Origin: Halolamina pelagica
GTDB taxonomy: Archaea > Halobacteriota > Halobacteria > Halobacteriales > Haloferacaceae
Direction: 5' to 3'
NCBI RefSeq assembly: GCF_001307315.1
Contig: NZ_LGUC01000002.1
Span: forward strand, 124,001 to 188,000
Length of the DNA: 64,000 bases
The position numbers and the translations under genes were made by a program. Positions 27,091-34,830 of the stretch are shown piece after piece (the first letter of the stretch is position 1; the number at the start of each line of letters is the position of its first letter). The notes below the pieces were generated by a model. The model was given only the letters and a program-made list of their open reading frames with translations, was not told where the DNA came from and did no database searches.

Positions 27091-28305
27091 TCACTCCTCG
27101 AGCAGCCAGCCGAAGCGTTTCTCCCAGTACTCCTCGTCCGGGTGCTTCTTGCTCCGGCCGTACGTCTTCCGGTCCCGGATCCGGCGTTCGAGCACGTCGC
27201 GGGCCTCGTTGAGCGCCTGTTTCGCGCCGTACCCCTCGCCGGAGGCGATGTACAGTCCACGGTCGGTGTGCAGTCGGACGCGAGCCAACAGCAGCGGCGT
27301 CCCGCGGAACTTCTCGTCGTGTTTGTGGAAGTGGATCCGTGCGTCGAGGACGCGCATCCCGCCGTCGCGGTCGTCGAACCGGTCGACCATGGCGACGATA
27401 TCGTCGTACTGGATGTCGGCGATCAGTTCGGCGCCGTAGAGCTGGACCGACCGGCTCCCGCCGGCCTCCCAGGTGAGCGAGTCCAGTACGTCGGTCTTCG
27501 TGACGATCCCGAACGGGTCGCCGTCCCGGGTGACGACGAGCGAGGAGGCGTCGGCCGCGAACATCTCCGCGACCGCGGTCTCGAGGGTCGCGTCGGGCCC
27601 GATCGTCCGCACCGGTGAGGTCATCACGTCCCGAACCGGGAGATCGAGCATCCGTGCGAGTTCGCCCTCGCGAGCGCCGAATCCGCCGTGTGAGCGGCCG
27701 CTCCCGGCGGACATGTCGCCGCCGAAGGCGTCGGTGCCGCTCGGATGCCCGCCCTGGCTCCCCTGCTCCGATCGGACCGTGATGTCGACCACGTCATGGA
27801 GGCTCAAAACGCCGGCTGCCGACCCCGCCTCGACGACCGGGAGGTGGCTGATGCGGTTCTCCCGGAGGACGTGCAGCGCCTCGCCGAACGTCGACTCCGG
27901 GTCGAGCGTGACGAGATCGCTCGTGTGGGCTTCGGCGACGGTCGCCGCTTCCAGGTACGGCTGGACCGCGTCGAGTATGCCGTCGACGGTGACGACGCCG
28001 GTGAGATCGCTCCCCCGGAACACCGGAAGCAGCGGGGCGTCGCTGTCGATCATCAGCTGGGCCACCTTCCGTACGTCCTCGTCGGGGGCGAGCCGGGGAA
28101 CGTGCCAGACGAGCGAGCCGATCTTCTCGTCGGGCGGGTGGTGGGAGGTGGCGAGCTGTTTCCGGGTGACGACGCCCTCGAACCCGTCGCCCTCGACGAC
28201 GACGCCTTTGACCCCGGGGTCGTCGAAGGTGCCAACGAGCTTCGAAACGGTCGTGTCTGGCGAGAAGGAGACGTACTCCTCGGAGACGATATCTGCGATG
28301 TCCAT
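27091..28305 (-). CDS. Four-CBS-domain protein with C-terminal HPF/RaiA-like domain
   Basis: 404 residues from MDIADIVSEEYVSFSPDTTV. Two tandem CBS pairs follow (LVTLDPESTFGEALHVLREN; VRDVMTSPVRTIGPDATLET; GIVTKTDVLDSLTW), separated by a Gly/Ser-rich linker near residue 200. The C-terminal 100 residues (VLDARIHFHKHDEKFRGTPL; LYIASGEGYGAKQALNEARD; VLERRIRDRKTYGRSKKHPD) resemble the beta-alpha fold of ribosome hibernation factors. An adenylate-sensing module fused to a ribosome-binding-like domain would link energy status to translation. That is inference from domains. Downstream of the ACP gene, 57 nt apart, same strand. Confidence 0.8.
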   Translation of the reverse strand: MDIADIVSEEYVSFSPDTTVSKLVGTFDDPGVKGVVVEGDGFEGVVTRKQLATSHHPPDEKIGSLVWHVPRLAPDEDVRKVAQLMIDSDAPLLPVFRGSDLTGVVTVDGILDAVQPYLEAATVAEAHTSDLVTLDPESTFGEALHVLRENRISHLPVVEAGSAAGVLSLHDVVDITVRSEQGSQGGHPSGTDAFGGDMSAGSGRSHGGFGAREGELARMLDLPVRDVMTSPVRTIGPDATLETAVAEMFAADASSLVVTRDGDPFGIVTKTDVLDSLTWEAGGSRSVQLYGAELIADIQYDDIVAMVDRFDDRDGGMRVLDARIHFHKHDEKFRGTPLLLARVRLHTDRGLYIASGEGYGAKQALNEARDVLERRIRDRKTYGRSKKHPDEEYWEKRFGWLLEE

Positions 28306-28361
28306 ACTGGCGATTCGTGCTCCGCGGCGATTGGTAGCCGGTTCGTACTTCGCCTGTCGGC

Positions 28362-28625
28362 TCAGCCTCTGTGGCCCAGTTCCTGCTCGACCCAGTCGAT
28401 GGCCGCGCCGACGGTCTCGTTCTGTCGCACGTCGGCCGCCGGGATCGCGAAACCGAACTCGGCTTCGAGGGCGGCCACCAGCGCGATGATGTCCATCGAC
28501 TTCGCGTCGAGGTCGCCCGAGAACGCTGTGTCCCGGTCGATTGCCGCCGGCGCTTCGTTGAAGATGTCCGCGACGGTGTTGATGACGCGTTGTTCGACGT
28601 CTGCTGTCTGGTTGCGTTCGTCCAT
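28362..28625 (-). CDS. Acyl carrier protein
   Basis: 87 residues. DLDAKSMDIIALVAALEAEF is the phosphopantetheine site (Ser in KSMD, replacing the bacterial DSL), followed by the helix pattern FGFAIPAADVRQNETVGAAI typical of free-standing ACPs. Archaea lack bacterial-type fatty acid synthesis, so ACPs are sporadic in haloarchaea and usually tied to acquired pathways. Its neighbours are a P450 remnant just upstream on the same strand and a full P450 gene divergently placed. Modification would need a phosphopantetheinyl transferase encoded elsewhere. Confidence 0.85.
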   Translation of the reverse strand: MDERNQTADVEQRVINTVADIFNEAPAAIDRDTAFSGDLDAKSMDIIALVAALEAEFGFAIPAADVRQNETVGAAIDWVEQELGHRG

Positions 28626-28723
28626 GGGTTCGCCTCCCCCGACGCCGGGTCTGGTCGCGCATGGACCCCGGCCCGGAAAGTAATAGCCGCCCTACGGCTC
28701 CTCCGTCGACGCGCAATCGGCGC

Positions 28724-28903
28724 CTACTCGTGGTCGGATTGTCCCGCGTGCTCGAACCGGACCGGCAGCGACTCCACGCCGTAGATGAACGAACTGCGAA
28801 CCGGCGTGAGTTCGTCCAGTGCGACTCTCGCTTCGAGCCACGCCTCGCGGGTCTGCAGTTCGGTCGGGAAGGTCTGGAGTCCCCCGATGTCGGCTGCGCT
28901 CAT
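28724..28903 (-). pseudogene. C-terminal remnant of a second cytochrome P450
   Basis: A 59-codon frame from ATG 28903 to TAG 28724. The segment REAWLEARVALDEL followed by VRSSFIYGVESLPVRFE closely resembles the last 35 residues of bacterial-type P450s (the LEARVALEEL helix after the heme loop and the closing RGxxSLPVRF strand). The heme-binding cysteine loop and everything before it are missing. It is on the opposite strand from the intact P450 at 28979 and differs from that protein's own C-terminus, so it is not a recent duplicate. It occupies most of the 28626-28978 spacer. Confidence 0.5.
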
Positions 28904-28978
28904 CGACAGGCGGTTCGAGCCCGGTTCGCCCCCACCCGAGCAGGTAGGCTCAACACGGGTGCGGCCCTACTACGAGCT

Positions 28979-30319
28979 ATGGGTTCGGACACGACCGGCG
29001 AGTTCCCGCCCGGCCCCGACGGCCTCCCGGTCGTCGGCGCCGTCCCGGAGTCGATCGTTGGCGGCCTCGAGTTCACGGAGCGCGTCGCTCACGAGTACGG
29101 CGACGTCGTCCACTGGACCGGGCTCGGCGGGCAGTTCTACCAACTCAACCATCCGGAGCACATCGCCCACGTGCTCGTCCACAACAACACGAACTACGTC
29201 AAGGGCGAGCAGTTCCAGCGCATCCTCCGCCCGCTGACCGGTGACGGCATCCTCAACAGCGAGGGCGAGGCCTGGCGCCGGAACCGCCGGCTGATCCAAC
29301 CGGCGTTCAACCCCGATCGGATCAGCGTCTACGCCGAGATGATGACCGACCAGACCGCCCGCATGCTCGACGGCTGGGCCGACGGCGAGACCGTGACGAT
29401 CCACGAGGAGATGATGGAGTTGACCCTCCGGATCGTCGCGGAGGCGCTGTTCGGCGTCGACATCGACCGCTACGTCGACGAGATCGAGGGGGCGATGAAC
29501 AGCTTCCTCCCCGCCACCGCCAGGCTCTCGAACCTGTTGCTGCCCGAGGCCGTGCCGCTCCCCTCCCGGCGGAAGATGGCTCGGGCACGGGAGACGCTCG
29601 ATGCGGTCGTCGACGACATTATCGCCGAGAAGCGCCGCGAGCCGGGCGAGGACGACGTGATCTCGATGCTGCTCGACGCGCAAGCAGACGGCGCGCCCCT
29701 GGACGACGAGCAGATCCGCGACGAGGCGATCACGCTGCTGACGGCGGGCCACGAGACCACGGCCGTCTCGCTGACGTACACCACCTACCTGCTCGCCCAG
29801 CACTCCGGAATCGAGGAGAAACTCGTGGCGGAACTCGACGACGTGCTCGGCGGCGATCGGCCGACGATGGCCGACCTCGACGACCTCTCCTACACCGAAC
29901 GCGTCGTCGAGGAGTCGATGCGGCTGTTCCCGCCGGTCCCGAGCATCGTCCGCGAGGCGAAAGCAGGCGACCGGATCGGCGGCTACGACATCCCTGCCGG
30001 GTCGCGCATCTTCCTGAGCCAGTGGGTCGTCCACCGTGACGATCGGTGGTACGACGACCCGCTGGCGTTCCGCCCCGAGCGCTGGACCGACGAGATGCGC
30101 GATTCGCTCCCGCAGCTCGCGTACTTCCCGTTCTCGGCCGGCCCGCGCCGCTGCATCGGTGACCGCTTCGCGATGCTCGAAGCGCGACTCATCCTCGCGA
30201 TGATCTACCAACAGTACCACCTCGAACTCACCTCGGGGCGAAACGTCGAGGTGATCCAGACCGTCACCTCCCGGCCCGACGAGGACATCCGGATGCAGCT
30301 GCACGAACGCGAGCAGTAG
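28979..30319 (+). CDS. Cytochrome P450 monooxygenase
   Basis: 446 residues. The oxygen-binding I-helix motif is AGHETT (256-261), the ExxR pair Glu312-Arg315 (EESMR), PERW near 366 and the heme loop FPFSAGPRRCIG with Cys392. There is no membrane anchor: the protein starts FPPGPDGLPVVGAVPE, so it is soluble. Start 28979 gives the normal family length. The upstream in-frame extension to 28661 is antisense to other features. It resembles CYP102/CYP110-like fatty-acid or terpenoid hydroxylases more than actinobacterial ones. The substrate is not determinable. The adjacent ACP gene makes an acyl-ACP substrate one option. It needs a ferredoxin and reductase from elsewhere. Confidence 0.92.
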   Translation: MGSDTTGEFPPGPDGLPVVGAVPESIVGGLEFTERVAHEYGDVVHWTGLGGQFYQLNHPEHIAHVLVHNNTNYVKGEQFQRILRPLTGDGILNSEGEAWRRNRRLIQPAFNPDRISVYAEMMTDQTARMLDGWADGETVTIHEEMMELTLRIVAEALFGVDIDRYVDEIEGAMNSFLPATARLSNLLLPEAVPLPSRRKMARARETLDAVVDDIIAEKRREPGEDDVISMLLDAQADGAPLDDEQIRDEAITLLTAGHETTAVSLTYTTYLLAQHSGIEEKLVAELDDVLGGDRPTMADLDDLSYTERVVEESMRLFPPVPSIVREAKAGDRIGGYDIPAGSRIFLSQWVVHRDDRWYDDPLAFRPERWTDEMRDSLPQLAYFPFSAGPRRCIGDRFAMLEARLILAMIYQQYHLELTSGRNVEVIQTVTSRPDEDIRMQLHEREQ

Positions 30320-30387
30320 TCGGCGCGTCGTCGACCGCCACGCCCGCGACAGCCAGGCTCTTTCTGTCGCCGACCGTACTCCCCCGT

Positions 30388-30780
30388 ATGTCCCTACAGG
30401 TCGAGACGGCCGAGCGCACCGATATCGTCGACGTGAGTACCGACGTTGCCGAGTCGATCCCGGCCCAGATCGACCGCGGCGTCTGCACCGTGTTCGTCCC
30501 ACACACCACCGCGGGCGTCGTCGTCAACGAGAACGAGTCGCGGCTGCTGTCGGATCTCGAGGGGTGGCTCGACGAGCTCGCGCCGCGGAGCGAAGGGTAC
30601 GCCCACGACGAAATCGACAACAACGCGGACGCCCACCTGCGGGCGATGCTCCTCGGTGAGAGCGTCTCGGTCCCGGTCGTCGACGGCTCGCTCGACCTCG
30701 GGACGTGGCAGTCGATCCTGTTCGTCGAGTGCGACGGCCCGCGGACGCGGTCGCTGGACGTGACGGTGGTTCCACGGTAA
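30388..30780 (+). CDS. YjbQ/UPF0047 family protein
   Basis: 130 residues. VCTVFVPHTTAGVVVNENES holds the conserved His-Thr-Thr-Ala region, YAHDEIDNNADAHLRAMLLG the second conserved His cluster, and GTWQSILFVECDGPRTRSLD the C-terminal core. The family has weak thiamine-phosphate-synthase activity in bacteria, but its true role is unknown. It follows the P450 gene by about 70 nt on the same strand. Confidence 0.88.
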   Translation: MSLQVETAERTDIVDVSTDVAESIPAQIDRGVCTVFVPHTTAGVVVNENESRLLSDLEGWLDELAPRSEGYAHDEIDNNADAHLRAMLLGESVSVPVVDGSLDLGTWQSILFVECDGPRTRSLDVTVVPR

Positions 30781-30904
30781 CTCTCACGTTGGACTCGGTA
30801 TTCGACCGGATGGGGCTCGCGCGTACGATCGTTCGGGCAGTATTGCAGAAACGACAAGTCACAGGTAGAGTTTTTTGGCTGGCCGTCGCCGTTTTGGCTG
30901 TCCG

Positions 30905-31564
30905 ATGGAGCTAGACGAATTCGTCGACGCGAACGTACCCGAGGAGGGCGGTACCGGGTTCCAGAAAGTCAACAAACGGCTGCTCGCGATCCCCTTCGAG
31001 GGAGTCGCGATGGTGAAAGCCGGGTCGATGATCGCCTACACCGGCGACGTAACGTTCACCGGTAAATCCTCCGCGGAGGGCGGGATTACCGGACTCGTCA
31101 AGGAGGCCGTGAGCGGGGAGGGAACGCCCATCATGGAGGCCGAGGGCTCCGGAACACTCTACGTGGCTGATCAGGGCAAGAAAGTACAGGTCCTCTCGCT
31201 CGACGCCGGCGAATCCATCTCCGTTAACGGGACCGACGTGTTGGCGTTCGAGGAGCGCGTCGACTACGAGATCGGCACTGTCGGCGGGCTTTCCCAAGCC
31301 GCGGCCGGCGGGCTGACGAACGTGTTCCTCACCGGCCCCGGAGATATCGCGATCACGACCCACGGCGACCCGGTCGTAATGCGGCCTCCGGTCACGACGG
31401 ACCCCGAGGCGACGGTCGCTTGGAGCGCCAACCTCTCCCCGTCGATCGGGACGAACAAAGCGATCGAGATCGGCCAGCAGTCCGGCGAGACGATGCAGAT
31501 GGAGTTTGGGGGCTCCGACGGGTTCGTCGTCGTACAGCCTTACGAGGAAGGTGGGCAGATGTGA
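30905..31564 (+). CDS. AIM24 family protein
   Basis: 219 residues. FEGVAMVKAGSMIAYTGDVT, EAEGSGTLYVADQGKKVQVL and GESISVNGTDVLAFEERVDY are the repeating beta strands of the AIM24 / TRAP-like double-stranded beta-helix. GPGDIAITTHGDPVVMRP closes it. The start ATG 30905 has an AT-rich GAGTTTTTTGG box about 30 nt upstream. The cellular role in prokaryotes is unknown. Confidence 0.85.
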   Translation: MELDEFVDANVPEEGGTGFQKVNKRLLAIPFEGVAMVKAGSMIAYTGDVTFTGKSSAEGGITGLVKEAVSGEGTPIMEAEGSGTLYVADQGKKVQVLSLDAGESISVNGTDVLAFEERVDYEIGTVGGLSQAAAGGLTNVFLTGPGDIAITTHGDPVVMRPPVTTDPEATVAWSANLSPSIGTNKAIEIGQQSGETMQMEFGGSDGFVVVQPYEEGGQM

Positions 31565-32060
31565 TACCCCTCGGCGGTACACGCTGAGCAGTCGCCGAAC
31601 TCTCCGTGGCCGTTGCGAGCCGTCCAAACCCGTCTGCTCTGCCGTCGACTCCGGGACACACGCTTGCGGTGGAGATTGCGAGTAGCTGTTTCTGCAGCGC
31701 GAGACCGGCCCGAACGGACGCTGTCGACCGATTAGCCATCGGTGGCAGTTGACTCGAGTCGTGAAGCGGGACGGGATCGAACCTCGAAGAAAGATATCGC
31801 GCTATATACTTTATTACCGACCCGACGTAGACAGAACCTGATTGAGAAGCCCCGGAACCCGGGATCTCGGCTGCAGGCCACACGAAGATCGGCATCGACG
31901 CCGGCGAACAGTTACGCACGCTTAACTCACTAAGCGTGCGTAAGTTCTTTGGCGAGTGCCCCCGTCCCCCTGAACGACCCACCCACACACAGATGCGCAC
32001 CGCTTTCCTCCCACTCCGAGACCCTGAACCGGCGACCACGCCACTAGTGCGGGGGCGACG
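31565..32060. other. Intergenic region before the integrase, with a perfect 13-bp inverted repeat
   Basis: 496 nt with no gene I can support. It contains TTACGCACGCTTA (31912-31924) and its exact reverse complement TAAGCGTGCGTAA (31931-31943), separated by 6 nt. It also has an AT-rich CTATATACTTTATTA stretch near 31803-31817. The position 120 nt upstream of a tyrosine-recombinase start suggests an operator or a recombination core site. A factor-independent terminator is less likely because no T-run follows directly. Confidence 0.5.
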
Positions 32061-33377
32061 ATGAGCGCCCGCGAGGCGTCGACGCCGATCGCCCGGACGT
32101 TCCAGACGTTCCTCACCGACAAAGGCAAAGGGCAGGGCGGCACCGACGGCGCCTACCGGCGCGACGCCGAGCGAGAACTGAACCGCTTCCTGCGCTGGTG
32201 TCGCGGCAACACGCCCGATCCGGCGAACGCCTCCCCGGCCGATTCGTGGGCGGGCATCGTTCGGGACACGAACCCCGGGAGTGAGGGTAGGGATGTCCGG
32301 TTCGCCGACCTCGACTCGACCGTGTTCGGCGACTACGCCCGCTACCTCGTCGTCTCGGGGTTCTCGAACAGCACGGTCCTCACCTACTACGCCTACGTCG
32401 CCTCCTGGTGTGGCTGGGCCGACGCCCAAGGCTACATCCCGCGTCATTACGCCCGGGAGTCCGACGCCGAGGACCCGCTGCCGGAGAGCACCGGCCGCCG
32501 CCCGGGCGATCAGCAGGCGTGGTCGCCCGAACAGCGCGACCAGCTCACCCGGTTCGTCGACGAGCGGGCGTCGGCGGCGATCGACGCCTTCGGCGCCGTC
32601 GAGGTGCCGGCCGACGAGCACGGTGACCCCGCGAGCGAGGCGGTGCAGGCGAAGGCTGCCGCGCGGTTCCGTGCGTACAAGCGCTGCCGGGAGCGGGCGC
32701 TGGCGTACATCCTCTGCTACACGGGCCTCCGGGCTTCGGAGTTCCTCAACGCGCCCGACGACGACCGACCGGGCCGGAACGGGATCCGTTGGGCGGACGT
32801 CTCCTTCGGGGACAACAACGTCACCGTCTACCGGAAGAAACAGCAGTGGGACGAGGCGTCACTCCCGAATCCCGTACTGGGGCCGCTGCGGCGGTATCGC
32901 CAACTGCTCGACGCCCCGAGGAGTGGCCGGTGTTCACGACGCTCCATCGGCCGACGCTGGCCCGGCACGTGACCGATGGCCTCCGTGACCGGGGGCTCTC
33001 TGCCGACGAAATCGACACACATCGAGAGGCGAAACCGGACCTGCTCGTCGCCGCCGAGTTCGACATCTCCGCGCCGCCGGGGCTCAAACCCAACGGCGCG
33101 CGCAGAGTGCTGCAGCGACTCTGTGACGACGCCGAGATCGCCGTCGACGACGACCGCCACGACTACCTCGCCCCCACGGTGGCCGCCGCGGGATGGGGAG
33201 GTGATGGTTCGGGAGTTCGGCTACGCCGCCGCCGCACGGTATCTCGACAACTCCGAGGAGCAGGTCCGCCAGGCCTACCAGCACATCGAGGCCGCCGAAC
33301 GCGCCGACATGGCGACGGAAGCGCTCTCGAACACCGACGGGCGCGTTCGGGAACCCACCGAGCGAGATCGGACCTGA
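32061..33377 (+). CDS. Tyrosine recombinase/integrase, three indels as sequenced
   Basis: About 439 residues after repair. A SAM-like core-binding N-terminal domain (DAERELNRFLRWCRGNT; YLVVSGFSNSTVLTYYAYVA) precedes the catalytic domain: Arg224 in CYTGLRASEFLN, then after repair LAPHGGRRGMGEVMVREFGY (the H-x-x-R box) and the terminal His and Tyr region QAYQHIE. Breaks at C4 32914-32917, C5 33171-33175 and G4 33195-33198. Adding one base at each restores this standard haloarchaeal integrase sequence. It may belong to a degraded integrative element. It lies just inside repeat array 2. Confidence 0.85.
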
Positions 33378-33455
33378 CGCTCTGCCGCGAATCCTGGCGG
33401 TCAGCCTTGTCGCCGACCCCACCAACTGCTCTCTGCCGCTCCCCCAACTGCCTCC

Positions 33456-33642
33456 GCTGCCTTTGCTACCCTAGCCACCGCAGATACCGAAGTTACCCTA
33501 GCCGCCGTAGGTGCCCTACCCACCGCAGATGAAGCAGGTACCGCATCTACTTCACCTACGTTACTTACTTTAGCTACCTCAGCTACCTCAGCTACCTTAG
33601 TTACCGTAGCTGGCACAGCTACCACAGGTACGGTAGCTACCG
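33456..33642. repeat. 9-bp-period repeat array (unit GCTACCTCA), array 2, inverted relative to array 1
   Basis: Best units are 33572-33606: GCTACCTCA twice, GCTACCTTA, GTTACCGTA. Degenerate units with the same 9-bp register run from about 33456 (GCTACCCTA, GCCACCGCA, GATACCGAA, GTTACCCTA) to 33642. The unit is the reverse complement of the array at 25688-25754. The whole spacer 33378-33789 has no convincing gene. A frame on the minus strand would read VAEVAEVAK-like low complexity only. Confidence 0.7.
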
Positions 33643-33789
33643 CTTCTGTGGTTCCCGCAAGGCACTCACGTCCGCCGATTCCCGCGGTACTGTCGGCTAG
33701 TCTGGGCCGGCGGTGCCGGTAGCCTCCCGCCATGTTGACGTTTACCAATATTTATACTGACTCGCGCCGTCCGCGCGAATGCGAGCCAC

Positions 33790-33993
33790 ATGAGCCAGCC
33801 GACTACCACTAGGGACGCCCTCGATCAGTCCGAGCGGCGTCTACACGACGGAGTATCGCTCGACGAGCCCACGCCGAATCGCGGCTCCGGCAGCGCCGGG
33901 GAGGCCGCGCCTGCCGACGACATCCGGAACCGACACGACGAACGTGACCGGCCGCGGGCGACAGGTACGGACGCCACGGGGGGTGGTGCCTGA
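33790..33993 (+). pseudogene. N-terminal remnant of an M28-type peptidase gene, still behind a promoter
   Basis: Begins MSQPTTTRDALDQSERRLHD then GVSLDEP, clearly matching the N-termini of the M28 proteins at 56648 (LDQYESRLTDAVSIDEPW) and 59670 (LSDVEQRIVDEISIEEPW). After DEP the homology stops and the frame runs into 36 unrelated residues, ending at 33993, where the racemase ATG overlaps it by 1 nt (TGATG). A good TATA box TATTTATACT at 33749-33758 lies about 32 nt upstream. The rest of the peptidase appears deleted, with the promoter and start now driving the racemase operon. Confidence 0.5.
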
Positions 33994-34748
33994 TGGTCGA
34001 TGTCTGCTACCTCGTTCCCGGCGTGGGCCTCCCGAGCGAGGAGCGGGAGCGTCGCGAACGCGTTTCCAACGAGCTCACGCCCGACCACGTCGACGTGAGC
34101 GTCCTCGAAGCCGAGGGCCCGGGTCCGACGAGCATCGAGAGCGCCGTCGAGGAGCTCTGGTGTACCGTCGGCTCGATGCAGACCGCCCACCGCGTCGAGG
34201 ACGAGTTCGACGCGCTGGTGATCGGCTGCTTCGGCGACCCTGGCATCCGGGGGCTGCGGGAACTGCTCGACATCCCCGTCGTCGGGCCGGCCGAGACGAC
34301 GATCCACACCGCCGCGATGATCGCCGACCGCTTCACGTGGCTCACGATCCTCGACGAGACGATCCCGATGAGCCACGAGCAGGCCCACGAGCACCACCTC
34401 TCGGATCGCTGTGTGAGCGTCCGCTCCGTCGACGCGCCGGTCGAGTCGATCGACCACGGCGACGACGACCTCGTCGAGCGCATGGTCCGGGAGGGGAACG
34501 CCGCGATCGAAGAGGACGGGGCCGAGGCGCTGTTCCCGGGCTGTATGAGCCTCTCGTTCGCCCAGCGCCACGACGAGATCGAGGAGCGCGTCGGCGTGCC
34601 GTTCCTCGACCCCGCGAGCCTCGCGCTCGAAACGGCTGCCACCTGGGCCCGCCACGGCGTCGCCCAGAGCGCGGCAACCTACCCCGAGCCGAAGTTCGAG
34701 AAACTCGGCGACCTGTTGGGGGAGCCCGCCGCCGCAAGCGACGACTGA
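33993..34748 (+). CDS. Asp/Glu/hydantoin racemase family protein (copy 1)
   Basis: 251 residues. Both catalytic cysteines are in place: VIGCFGDPGIRGLRELLD and ALFPGCMSLSFAQRHDEIEE, with PVVGPAETTIHTA between them. The GCFGDPG loop is typical of the hydantoin-racemase branch. These cofactor-independent enzymes invert the alpha-carbon of 5-substituted hydantoins, Asp or Glu. It overlaps the M28 remnant by 1 nt and is followed by an amidase. A paralogue lies at 47231. Substrate inferred only by family and neighbours. Confidence 0.85.
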   Translation: MVDVCYLVPGVGLPSEERERRERVSNELTPDHVDVSVLEAEGPGPTSIESAVEELWCTVGSMQTAHRVEDEFDALVIGCFGDPGIRGLRELLDIPVVGPAETTIHTAAMIADRFTWLTILDETIPMSHEQAHEHHLSDRCVSVRSVDAPVESIDHGDDDLVERMVREGNAAIEEDGAEALFPGCMSLSFAQRHDEIEERVGVPFLDPASLALETAATWARHGVAQSAATYPEPKFEKLGDLLGEPAAASDD

Positions 34749-34830
34749 GGCGCGGCGACGGCCAGCCGTGACTCGATCGTCGCCGAATCGCCGGCGAAGC
34801 TATTTCACAGCCCGGTCGTGAGGGATCCAC

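Noticed and set aside
28661..28978. N-terminal extension of the P450 from 28661
   Set aside because: The extension reads antisense to the P450 remnant and has no signal or domain. Start 28979 gives the normal family N-terminus GEFPPGPDGLPVVG.
31757..31790. tRNA 3' end (GGTTCGATCCC on the minus strand) as an integrase attachment site
   Set aside because: The flanking bases do not form a T-stem (two of five pairs fail) and no acceptor stem or CCA-like end is present.
25688..33642. CRISPR arrays
   Set aside because: The repeats are 9 bp, contiguous and degenerate, with no spacers, and no cas gene is in the window.
33401..33748. Minus-strand protein with VAEVAEVAK repeats across array 2
   Set aside because: It is just the translation of the DNA repeat plus flanking GC-rich sequence, with no promoter or recognisable fold, and array 1 is not in a comparable gene.
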